A stretch of 7,164 nt of DNA from an uncultured Ruminococcus sp. (GTDB lineage: Bacteria > Bacillota > Clostridia > Oscillospirales > Acutalibacteraceae), in assembly GCA_902773245.1 (NCBI GenBank), contig CACYDY010000237.1, positions 1-7,164 of the forward strand. The letters run 5' to 3'. The translations under genes and the position numbers were made by a program. This document shows positions 1 to 5,790 of this stretch, in pieces. How positions within the stretch are numbered: position 1 is the stretch's first letter; each line of letters opens with the position of its first letter. The notes under the pieces are model-generated. The model searched no databases. It was not told the DNA's origin and was given only the letters and a program-made list of their open reading frames with translations.

Positions 1-137
1 GAGGTACTGCCGCCAAACATCTTGCAGCAGTGAGTTGACTTCCGCTCGGCTAATTCATAAGAAAATTATAAAATTATAAAAAATCAAACGATAAAAGTTA
101 TTTTTTGAGTAAAAAAGGGTTTTAAGAATTTTTTGCG

Positions 138-143
138 TATAAT
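138..143 (+). promoter_or_regulatory. Possible -10 promoter box upstream of the first gene
   Basis: A perfect TATAAT lies about 80 bases before the first gene, inside a very AT-rich stretch (roughly 55-205). A second, overlapping choice is TATAAA at 143-148, which has TTTTAA 17 bases upstream at 120-125. Neither has a good -35 box: the TTGAGT at 105-110 is 27 bases from the TATAAT, which is too far. In such AT-rich DNA a TATAAT can easily arise by chance, so this is a weak call. Bases 1-222 otherwise hold only a small hairpin (189-210) and no supported gene. Confidence 0.3.
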
Positions 144-188
144 ATAAATAAGGGAATTGTTTTAAAGGTGTTTTTTAATAAAATTTCA

Positions 189-210
189 TTCTGTCTTATA
201 AAAAACAGAA
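189..210 (+). other. Small hairpin just before the first ribosome binding site
   Basis: TTCTGT (189-194) pairs with ACAGAA (205-210) across a 10-base AU-rich loop, ending immediately before the GGGAGGA ribosome binding site at 211-217. The stem is only 6 bp and AU-rich, so any effect on translation of the downstream gene would be modest. It has no T-tract and is not a terminator. Confidence 0.3.
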
Positions 211-222
211 GGGAGGAACATG

Positions 223-1719
223 ATGTTGGACAAGGCTATATATGATATAATCAAGGAAAATCTCGTTGACGACGAACTGCCCGAAAGCTTTTCGCTGGCT
301 TCGTACTATGAGCCGCAAACCGGCGACAAGTCTGTTGAAGTACAATATTTCGACGGCGCTTTCGACGGGATAACACTGTATCATATCGGTCGCTCGCACG
401 TAAGCGAAGATTCTTTGCTGCTTATTGATCAATTGATGCATGAGGTGAGTGACGGCGACCTGGACGCAGCTTTTCTTACATTGGAGCTTTTTTCCGAAAC
501 GAACTCGGCTATCGGTTCGATTGATGAGTTCGAGGGCTATATTATGGATAACACCGATTGGATCGATCCTGTCAATCTGTATAATTTTGCGACTGAGTGC
601 CTGACGGGCGCAGATGTGGAGCTTGTCAAATTCGGTTTTGAAATTATGGAGATATTCTCCGAGCCGAGCGACGGCATGAAGGATTTTATGCGTACTCTCG
701 GGCTGTGTGAAGAGTTTACACTGTTTTTGTTGTTTAATATTATCACTAATTGGAGAAATGCTAACAGCGAGATATTTGCCATTGCAAAGAAAACCCACGG
801 CTGGGGCAGGATCCATGCGGTCGAAAGACTTATTCCCGACGATGACGAGATCAAAAACTGGATGATTTTTGAGGGGATCAAAAATAACGTTATGAGCGGC
901 TATTCCGCTGTGCCTGTTTTCAGAAGAACCGATATGGCTCAAATGCTCAAAGGCGACCTCTCAAACAAAGAGTTCGCTGCGATCTCTGCCGTGATCTTCA
1001 GTCTTCTGGACGAGGGTCCCGTTGAGGGTATAGGGATCGTTCACGGTGCGGAAGAGATCTTGTCGGATTATCTTGATCAGGTAAGCCAACACAGATACAG
1101 CGTTGATATTCTGAAAACGGTCTATTATATTGTTGAAGATATCGATTACGACAAGCGTTTCGAAGCCTTGAAGGAAAAATGCGACGCTATTCTTAAAAGC
1201 GAACCGTCAAAAAGACTTATCCGCAAGGAGCTGAGAAACGGCAGGGCGTTTGCTCTTGCTAAGTATCTGAATATCTATAATCCCGAACAGATCTATGAAC
1301 AAATGGTCAAGGATTTTGATAAAAATTTCCATAACTGCGGACTGCTGGTCAAGGACTCTTTTTATCGCAGCAAGGTTCTTAAGCTTTTCAGAGAAAAGCT
1401 TCCGCTTGAAAAAATGGCGAACGAAAGTCAGCAGAATTACGGACTCGGCGAAGAATACAAGGACTACACCGCTCTGGTAATGCTGATAAGCGAGCTTATG
1501 CCGTTCCCGATGGAGGGAGTGGATTTTATCAAGCTCGGTTTGATCTCGCCGATAGCGAACAACAAAAGTATGGCTCTCAAGGTGCTGGAGTCCTGGTGCA
1601 GGATCACCGGATGCACTCTGTACGAGCTGTCGCCGGAGCTTGCCGAGATAGTTGCTCCGTTTAAAGAAAAATCTCGTTTTGACAGCTCAAAGGAGCTGTT
1701 TGACAATTTGGGAATTTGA
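223..1719 (+). CDS. Uncharacterised helical (HEAT-like?) protein
   Basis: I do not recognise a named function. The product is about 498 residues, acidic, without a signal peptide or membrane segment, so probably cytoplasmic. After an N-terminal part (about 1-60) that looks mixed alpha/beta, the rest reads as successive amphipathic helices, resembling a HEAT/ARM-type solenoid. The most distinctive stretch is around residues 190-225: a GWGRIHAVERL segment followed by an acidic turn and the helix with NWMIFEGIKNN. That pattern looks like helical-repeat proteins of Firmicutes seen before, but this is from memory. No catalytic motif is visible. The ribosome binding site GGGAGG (211-216) sits 6 bases from the ATG at 223 and only 3 from the ATG at 220; 223 is preferred, and the two differ by one methionine. 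The gene occupies the position upstream of dnaG where dgt is often found. Codon use resembles its neighbours, and the reading frame is intact. Confidence 0.85.
   Translation: MLDKAIYDIIKENLVDDELPESFSLASYYEPQTGDKSVEVQYFDGAFDGITLYHIGRSHVSEDSLLLIDQLMHEVSDGDLDAAFLTLELFSETNSAIGSIDEFEGYIMDNTDWIDPVNLYNFATECLTGADVELVKFGFEIMEIFSEPSDGMKDFMRTLGLCEEFTLFLLFNIITNWRNANSEIFAIAKKTHGWGRIHAVERLIPDDDEIKNWMIFEGIKNNVMSGYSAVPVFRRTDMAQMLKGDLSNKEFAAISAVIFSLLDEGPVEGIGIVHGAEEILSDYLDQVSQHRYSVDILKTVYYIVEDIDYDKRFEALKEKCDAILKSEPSKRLIRKELRNGRAFALAKYLNIYNPEQIYEQMVKDFDKNFHNCGLLVKDSFYRSKVLKLFREKLPLEKMANESQQNYGLGEEYKDYTALVMLISELMPFPMEGVDFIKLGLISPIANNKSMALKVLESWCRITGCTLYELSPELAEIVAPFKEKSRFDSSKELFDNLGI
1681..1700 (+). other. Hairpin in the last codons of the first gene
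   Basis: ACAGCTC (1682-1688) and GAGCTGT (1693-1699) form a 7-bp stem with a 4-base loop, extended by a G-T pair. It lies inside the coding end. A seven-T run follows only at 1720-1726, about 20 bases after the stem, so it does not have the geometry of an intrinsic terminator. No other convincing terminator for the first gene is seen. Confidence 0.3.
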
Positions 1720-1730
1720 TTTTTTTGATA

Positions 1731-1940
1731 AACAGTTATAGTTATGCCATTAAAGTTTATTAGCGATGCGAAGCCTATTAAAGTTTCGCTCAAGCCTTTT
1801 CAAAGGCTTGCGGTTTCCAAAGGCAGAGCCGGTGACGGCGAAGCCTAATCCCTTTAGGGAGTCGCTGACGGAACAAAGCGGAAAAGATCGATAAATTCCC
1901 CTCAGCGAAATCGAAAAAACTATAAATCAAGATAACTGTT
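1731..1940. repeat. Hairpin-rich repeat block with 9-base inverted ends
   Basis: Most of the 324-base gap between the first gene and dnaG is a block of short repeats. Its ends are AACAGTTAT (1731-1739) and the exact reverse complement ATAACTGTT (1932-1940). Inside are: ATTAAAGTTT twice (1749-1758 and 1777-1786); GCGAAGCCTA twice (1768-1777 and 1838-1847); a near-perfect hairpin CAAGCCTT/AAGGCTTG (1791-1798/1803-1810); GGC/GCC around AGA (1822-1830); TCCC/GGGA (1849-1852/1857-1860); and TCGCTGA/TCAGCGA (1862-1868/1902-1908). TGATA occurs on both outer sides (1726-1730 and 1945-1949), although the right copy is four bases away from the inverted end. No transposase is encoded. It could be a MITE-like or REP-like dispersed element; the central hairpin part resembles intergenic repeats I associate with ruminococcal genomes. 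Only genome-wide copies would prove that it is a repeat family. Confidence 0.45.
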
Positions 1941-1984
1941 AAAATGATACTTTCGGTTAAGATCAAAACCGATATAAGAAAAAA

Positions 1985-2014
1985 TTGCCGAATCTTAACG
2001 CTTTCGGGTATAAA
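1985..2014 (+). promoter_or_regulatory. Candidate sigma-A promoter for dnaG
   Basis: TTGCCG (1985-1990, 4 of 6 matches to the -35 consensus) and TATAAA (2009-2014, 5 of 6 matches to -10) are separated by 18 bases. Transcription would begin near 2021, giving a leader of only about 20 bases before the dnaG start. It lies just downstream of the repeat block. An alternative -10-like TATAAG at 1973-1978 has only a weak upstream partner. The call is plausible because the gap before dnaG is too long for tight cotranscription with the first gene. Confidence 0.4.
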
Positions 2015-2043
2015 TTGCATTTTGTTGAAAAGGTTGTGGTCTT

Positions 2044-3819
2044 TTGGCTTTGCCCGATGATTTTTTGCAGGAGCTGCGTTTGAGAAACGATATTACGGGC
2101 GTGGTTTCAAATTATGTTCATTTAACAAGAAGAGGCCGCAATTTGGTGGGGCTTTGCCCTTTTCACGGCGAAAAAACCGCTTCGTTCACGGTTTATCCCC
2201 AAACGGAGTCGTTTTACTGCTTCGGCTGCGGTGTCGGCGGAGATGTGATCGGATTTATCAAGCGCGCCGAAAATCTGGATTATATCGATGCGGTAAAGTT
2301 TCTTGCGCAAAAAGCGGGAATGCAGATGCCCGAAAATTCCTATGATGACTCAATGCAGAAGCTGAGAGTGCGCATCTTCGAGGCGAATCGTGAGGCGGCG
2401 AGATTCTTTTACTCCCAACTGAGTGTTCCGGCAGGGAAAAAGGGTCTTGAATATTTGCATTCGAGAAGACTTGCCGACAAAACCATAAAAATGTTCGGTC
2501 TTGGATTTGCCCCCGACAGCTGGTCTGCGCTGACGGATCATCTGCTTGAAAAGGGATTCAAACAGTCGGAGCTTATTCAGGCGAATTTATCATCAAGAAA
2601 TAAAAACGGCGGACTGATAGACCGTTTCAGAAACAGAGTGATGTTTCCCATCATTGACGTTCGGGGAAACGTTGTGGCTTTCGGCGGACGAATTATGACC
2701 GACGAAAAGCCCAAATACCTGAACACCTCCGACACGCCCGTTTTCAAAAAAAGCGGAAATCTTTTTGCTCTCAACAGAGCGAAAAACTCCAAATCAGACA
2801 AGCTTATTCTCTGTGAGGGTTATATGGACGTCATAGCGCTCCACCAGGCAGGCTTCGATTTTGCGGTAGCAACGCTCGGAACGGCGCTCACACAGGAACA
2901 GGCGGTTATTCTGAAACGCTACACAAACACTGTCGTCATCTGCTATGACGCAGACGAAGCAGGACAAAAAGCTACTTCAAGAGCGATCGACATACTGCGT
3001 AAGGAAGGGCTGGACATAAGAGTCCTGACCGTTCCCGACGGTAAAGATCCCGATGAATTTATTAAACATCACGGTGATAACGGCTACATCAAATTCAAAC
3101 AGCTTCTTGAAGCCACGGGTAACGATCTGGAGTACAGAATATCAAAGCTTCGCCGCAGTTATAATATTCAAACCCCCGACGGCAGAGTGAAATTTATGAC
3201 GGATGCGGCAAAACTGCTTTCCGGCGTTGACAATGCGATCGAACGCTCGGTCTATATCGGCACACTGTGTATGGAAACAGGTGTCGACAGGAAGCTTTTT
3301 GAAAATGAGGTTTCAAAAAACCTGAGAAGACGTTACAAACGTCAGGACGAAGCCGAATTTAAACGTATCCGACAGCAGCTTTCCGGCGAGGACGCAAGGC
3401 TGAATTTCGGAGAAAAAAAGAAGGTTCGGGCTGTCAGAGCCGAGGAGGCGCTGATCTCGTATCTGATCCTCAATCCCGATATGGTGAGAAAGGTCAAAGA
3501 AAAGCTTCCGCCCGAAAAAATGGTCACCGAGTTCAACAGACAAGTTTACGACATATTAATACAAAGAATAATAAGCGGCAAAAGCTGTACGGTCACCGAT
3601 CTTTCAAGCGAGCTTGGAGATGACGGCGACGCAAAAATCGCAGCTATGCTTGCCAATAATATATCCGAAAGCAATTCTTTGGACGCTTGCAATGACTATG
3701 TAAACATAATACTTGACGAGGGAAGCAAACGCTCCGCCGAGGAGATCGCAATGCAGTCCCCCGAGGATATTCAGGCGTATATGAAAGAATTGAAAGAACA
3801 AAAAAATAAAAAGCGCTGA
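2044..3819 (+). CDS. dnaG: DNA primase DnaG
   Basis: Synthesises the RNA primers for Okazaki fragments and replication start, acting with the replicative helicase at the fork. The 591-residue length is normal. The CHC2 zinc-binding domain covers about residues 1-95, with ligands Cys38, His41, Cys59 and Cys62. The RNA-polymerase-like basic region follows (around 194-215, with the FRNRVMFPI and AFGGR motifs). The TOPRIM catalytic part has the family's acidic residues: Glu258 in LCEGYMD, Asp302 and Asp304 in YDADEAG, and Asp335 and Asp337 in KDPDEF. The C-terminal part, about 440-591, matches the helicase-interaction domain. The start is TTG at 2044: it gives the expected N-terminus (xxPDDFLQELRxRNDI), an in-frame stop lies at 2026, and AAAAGG (2028-2033) serves as a ribosome binding site 10 bases upstream. 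rpoD follows about 118 bases downstream, the classic dnaG-rpoD pairing. All key residues are present. Confidence 0.97.
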   Translation: MALPDDFLQELRLRNDITGVVSNYVHLTRRGRNLVGLCPFHGEKTASFTVYPQTESFYCFGCGVGGDVIGFIKRAENLDYIDAVKFLAQKAGMQMPENSYDDSMQKLRVRIFEANREAARFFYSQLSVPAGKKGLEYLHSRRLADKTIKMFGLGFAPDSWSALTDHLLEKGFKQSELIQANLSSRNKNGGLIDRFRNRVMFPIIDVRGNVVAFGGRIMTDEKPKYLNTSDTPVFKKSGNLFALNRAKNSKSDKLILCEGYMDVIALHQAGFDFAVATLGTALTQEQAVILKRYTNTVVICYDADEAGQKATSRAIDILRKEGLDIRVLTVPDGKDPDEFIKHHGDNGYIKFKQLLEATGNDLEYRISKLRRSYNIQTPDGRVKFMTDAAKLLSGVDNAIERSVYIGTLCMETGVDRKLFENEVSKNLRRRYKRQDEAEFKRIRQQLSGEDARLNFGEKKKVRAVRAEEALISYLILNPDMVRKVKEKLPPEKMVTEFNRQVYDILIQRIISGKSCTVTDLSSELGDDGDAKIAAMLANNISESNSLDACNDYVNIILDEGSKRSAEEIAMQSPEDIQAYMKELKEQKNKKR

Positions 3820-3871
3820 TACTGTTTTTTGTCCGACTGTCCCTGAGAAACTGTTCGGCGGGAAACAGTAT
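3819..3871 (+). other. Long hairpin right after dnaG
   Basis: ATACTGTTT (3819-3827), overlapping the last base of the dnaG stop codon, is the exact reverse complement of AAACAGTAT (3863-3871). The 9-bp stem can be extended by G-T pairs, and a second inner stem CCGA/TCGG (3833-3836/3855-3858) fits inside the loop. No T-run follows the stem, so it is not a normal intrinsic terminator. It may instead protect or separate the dnaG and rpoD parts of a shared transcript, as RNA processing sites do in other dnaG-rpoD operons; that role is inferred. Confidence 0.45.
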
Positions 3872-3901
3872 GGTTCACTTTTGACGATCGTCAGAAACCA
3901 T
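3870..3901 (+). other. Second hairpin before rpoD with a 12-base palindrome
   Basis: TGACGATCGTCA (3882-3893) is a perfect 12-base palindrome. As RNA, TTTTGAC and GTCAGAA (3879-3885/3890-3896) fold on a GATC loop with one G-U pair. ATGGTT (3870-3875) and AACCAT (3896-3901) are also complementary and enclose it. It sits about 37 bases before the preferred rpoD start. It could be an RNA stem in the dnaG-rpoD transcript, or a binding site for a dimeric protein. There is no T-tract. Confidence 0.4.
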
Positions 3902-3937
3902 GAGAAGTAAACCCGTTAAGTAAGAAAGGAAATGCGT

Positions 3938-5032
3938 ATGGCTGCACAAACACCCGATAAAAGAAGTATTTTGAGAGAGCTTGGAGAAAAGGGTAAGGTA
4001 AAAGGAAATCTCAGCACAAAAGAGATCCTTGACGCAATGGGCGAGATCGACTTCGACCCCGAACAGCTCGAGAAATTTTACGACGCTCTTGAAGCCGCAG
4101 GAATTGAGGTCATAGAGGACTTTGATGACAGTCAGCTCGATAATCTTGAAAGAGAGCTTGCCGCTCAGGGCGAAACGCTTTCCGACTCGGGCGACGGTTC
4201 TGTTACCATTGACGACCCTGTCAAGGTGTATCTCAAGGAGATCGGCAGAGTGCCGCTTTTGACGTCAGAGGAAGAGATCGACTTGGCGATAAGAATAAAA
4301 GAAGGCGACAGCGCTGCAAAAAAGCGTCTTTCCGAGGCGAACCTCAGACTTGTTGTCAGCATTGCAAAAAGATATCTGGGCAGAGGAATGCAGTTCCTCG
4401 ATCTCATTCAGGAGGGTAATCTCGGTCTTATAAAGGCAGTCGAAAAGTTTGATTACACAAAGGGCTTTAAGTTCTCGACCTATGCGACCTGGTGGATAAG
4501 ACAGGCCATCACCAGGGCTATCGCAGATCAGGCGAGAACCATCAGAATACCTGTTCACATGGTCGAAACTATCAACAAGGTCAAGAAGGTTTCCAGTCAG
4601 CTTCTTCACACAAACGGTCACGAGCCGTCCGCCGAGGAGATCGCAGAGGTCATCGATATGCCCGTTGACAAGGTTCGTGAAATAATGAGAGTTGCCCAGG
4701 AGCCTGTTTCGCTTGAAACTCCGATCGGCGAGGAAGAGGATTCTCACCTGGGCGATTTTATCCCCGATGACGACGCTCCCGCCCCGGCTGACGCAGCGAG
4801 TCATACTCTTCTTAAAGAGCAGCTCAGCGAGGTTCTTGACACGCTGACTCCCCGTGAGGAGAAGGTTTTAAGACTTCGTTTCGGTCTTGAGGACGGACGT
4901 TCGAGAACTCTTGAAGAGGTCGGAAGAGAGTTCAAGGTCACACGGGAGCGTATCAGACAGATCGAGGCAAAGGCGCTTCGCAAGCTCAGACACCCCAGCA
5001 GAAGCAAAAAGCTGAAGGATTTTTTGGATTGA
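3938..5032 (+). CDS. rpoD: Housekeeping RNA polymerase sigma factor RpoD (sigma-A)
   Basis: Primary sigma-70 family factor that guides RNA polymerase to TTGACA/TATAAT promoters. At 364 residues it is a typical short Gram-positive sigma-A. A region 1.1-like segment covers about residues 6-65, and region 1.2 begins near 92 (DPVKVYLKEIG). Region 2 (about 132-205) carries the ANLRLVVSIAKRY core-binding segment, GNLGLIKAVEKFD, and the -10-recognition and melting motif FSTYATWWIRQAI. Region 3 covers about 213-290. Region 4 (about 293-364) includes LTPREEKVLRLRFGL and the -35-reading helix in EVGREFKVTRERIRQIEAKAL. The start is chosen at ATG 3938 because the ribosome binding site AAAGGA (3925-3930) is 7 bases from it but only 1 base from the in-frame ATG at 3932; the longer form would add Met-Arg. 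dnaG lies upstream across two hairpins and a small zincin gene follows after 15 bases. I see no convincing promoter in the spacer, so cotranscription with dnaG is likely. Confidence 0.97.
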   Translation: MAAQTPDKRSILRELGEKGKVKGNLSTKEILDAMGEIDFDPEQLEKFYDALEAAGIEVIEDFDDSQLDNLERELAAQGETLSDSGDGSVTIDDPVKVYLKEIGRVPLLTSEEEIDLAIRIKEGDSAAKKRLSEANLRLVVSIAKRYLGRGMQFLDLIQEGNLGLIKAVEKFDYTKGFKFSTYATWWIRQAITRAIADQARTIRIPVHMVETINKVKKVSSQLLHTNGHEPSAEEIAEVIDMPVDKVREIMRVAQEPVSLETPIGEEEDSHLGDFIPDDDAPAPADAASHTLLKEQLSEVLDTLTPREEKVLRLRFGLEDGRSRTLEEVGREFKVTRERIRQIEAKALRKLRHPSRSKKLKDFLD

Positions 5033-5047
5033 TAATAATTATTAAAA

Positions 5048-5449
5048 ATGAAAACATATCACGAAGTGCAGTCAATGCTTGAAAAAATTATAGACGACAC
5101 CCCCGCCGAGCTTTTGAGGGAGCTTAGCGGCGGAGTTATTCTGTCCGAAAATGTCAGGCTTCACCCCAAAAGTCAGGTCGGAAGACCGCTGCTGATAATG
5201 GGGGAGTATCACAACGATCTCACGGGAAGATGTATTGTGATCTATTACGGTTCGTTCAATGCGGCTTACGGCTATCTTGACAATGACCGTTTTTACGAAA
5301 AGCTTCGCCACACGTTTGCTCATGAGCTGCGTCATCATCTCGAAATGCTGTCGGGGATCCGCAGCTTAAACAAATACGATGACCAAAAGCTCGAAATGTA
5401 TGAGCGTGGTATGGATATAGCTGAATTTCATGAACCGCCGATCGAATAA
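5048..5449 (+). CDS. Small zincin-like metallopeptidase family protein
   Basis: A 133-residue soluble protein with no signal peptide or membrane helix. The zinc-peptidase motif HExxH is present as AHELRHHLE (His92, Glu93, His96), preceded by a beta-strand with CIVIYYGSF (about 62-70) and a helix. The order of strand, helix and HExxH near the C-terminus resembles the Zincin_1 family of minimal metallopeptidases (PF06262, formerly DUF1025), where the usual motif is HExxHHFG. Here the residues after HExxH differ (HLEMLSG), so the third zinc ligand is not obvious; Glu99 or an acidic residue farther on are candidates. Substrate and role are unknown. It begins 15 bases after the rpoD stop and is probably cotranscribed. 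No Shine-Dalgarno sequence precedes the ATG at 5048: the spacer is AT-rich and contains the palindrome TAATAATTATTA (5033-5044). Translation may depend on coupling to rpoD. In-frame alternatives GTG 5066 and ATG 5075 also lack good binding sites. Confidence 0.8.
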   Translation: MKTYHEVQSMLEKIIDDTPAELLRELSGGVILSENVRLHPKSQVGRPLLIMGEYHNDLTGRCIVIYYGSFNAAYGYLDNDRFYEKLRHTFAHELRHHLEMLSGIRSLNKYDDQKLEMYERGMDIAEFHEPPIE

Positions 5450-5492
5450 AGTTGTGTGTTATGACATATTTTTGTAACTTCTTGAAATAATA

Positions 5493-5521
5493 TTGACATT
5501 TTTGGCGTTTTGTATTATGAT
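5493..5521 (+). promoter_or_regulatory. Strong sigma-A promoter of the murA leader or a small RNA
   Basis: A perfect -35 box TTGACA (5493-5498) and the -10 box TATGAT (5516-5521, 5 of 6 matches) are separated by exactly 17 bases, the optimum. The surrounding DNA is AT-rich. Transcription should begin near 5528. A second TATAAT (5529-5534) has no correctly spaced -35 box. This is by far the best promoter in the window. It lies about 270 bases before murA, so either murA has a leader of about 263 nt or the promoter drives a separate small RNA. Confidence 0.75.
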
Positions 5522-5696
5522 TAGATTATATAATTGTGTTTGTGAATTGAAAAAAGCTCCCCAAGGATAGTACATATTTGATGTTTTTTGAAAGAATTTG
5601 GTTTGAGTTTGGGAGGTTAGTTGGGAACTGTGAAGAAATAAATTGAAATGTTATTGATGAACAGTTCCTCAGGACAGGAGCTTTGTTGCCGAATAA

Positions 5697-5719
5697 AACT
5701 GCTTGGGGTATGGGCAGTT
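5697..5719 (+). other. Hairpin whose loop matches an upstream C-rich segment
   Basis: AACTGC (5697-5702) pairs with GCAGTT (5714-5719), leaving the 11-base loop TTGGGGTATGG. The segment CTTGGGG (5702-5708), mostly in this loop, is the exact complement of CCCCAAG (5559-5565), which lies at the P1/P2 border of the upstream structure. This gives a possible pseudoknot or an alternative pairing. There is no T-run behind the hairpin. Confidence 0.4.
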
Positions 5720-5727
5720 GCGTGTTG

Positions 5728-5757
5728 CTGCAGCGCTGTGTTTTGAGGGCGGCGCTG
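5728..5757 (+). other. GC-rich hairpin before the murA ribosome binding site
   Basis: GCAGCGC and GCGCTGC are perfect 7-base complements separated by a 15-base loop rich in G and T. The stem is almost entirely G-C pairs and is the most stable local hairpin in the gap. It ends about 20 bases before the GGAGAG ribosome binding site of murA (5778-5783). No T-tract follows (the next run is A6 at 5764-5769), so it does not resemble an intrinsic terminator. Confidence 0.45.
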
Positions 5758-5790
5758 CGCTGGAAAAAATCCTGATTGGAGAGAGCCTTA

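Larger units (their letters stand above)
5528..5760 (+). ncRNA. Candidate structured leader or small RNA upstream of murA
   Basis: This gene-free stretch begins at the start point predicted from the strong promoter and holds several long-range complementary segments. P1 is AAAGCTCC/GGAGCTTT (5553-5560/5677-5684, 8 bp). P2 is CCAA/TTGG (5561-5564/5609-5612), stacked directly on P1. P3 is GGAACTGT/ACAGTTCC (5624-5631/5661-5668, 8 bp), with an upper AATAA/TTATT stem (5637-5641/5651-5655). Together they make a three-way junction. Two further hairpins follow: AACTGC/GCAGTT (5697-5702/5714-5719) and GCAGCGC/GCGCTGC (near 5728-5757). No T-tract terminator is seen, which favours a murA leader over a free small RNA. 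I match it to no riboswitch consensus: the T-box sequence and the TPP and SAM hallmarks are absent. A divergent 6S RNA is possible, but the asymmetric junction is not typical. No convincing small ORF is present. Confidence 0.45.

Noticed and set aside
1..38. Possible 3' end of an upstream + strand gene (a frame ending with TGA at 36-38)
   Set aside because: The base composition drops sharply to AT-rich around 50-60, which fits the end of a gene, but only about 11 codons are visible, other frames also stay open for part of the stretch, and nothing is recognisable.
1790..2020. Minus-strand reading frame of 76 codons with a hydrophobic N-terminal segment
   Set aside because: It has no ribosome binding site, runs through the repeat block, and its hydrophobic part is what AT-rich spacer tends to encode.
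3881..3909. TTGACG as a -35 box for an rpoD promoter
   Set aside because: It is part of the palindrome, and no -10-like sequence occurs at the right distance (GAAGTA at 17 bases).
5033..5044. Palindrome TAATAATTATTA between rpoD and the zincin gene
   Set aside because: It consists only of A and T in a short AT-rich spacer, so chance is a sufficient explanation.
5581..5646. Short ORF of 21 codons starting with ATG in the murA leader
   Set aside because: It has no ribosome binding site upstream and lies inside the proposed RNA structure; there is no sign of a leader-peptide attenuator.
5528..5790. T-box or other known riboswitch before murA
   Set aside because: The conserved T-box antiterminator sequence and a terminator with a T-run are missing, and no TPP, SAM, glycine or purine consensus could be found by eye.
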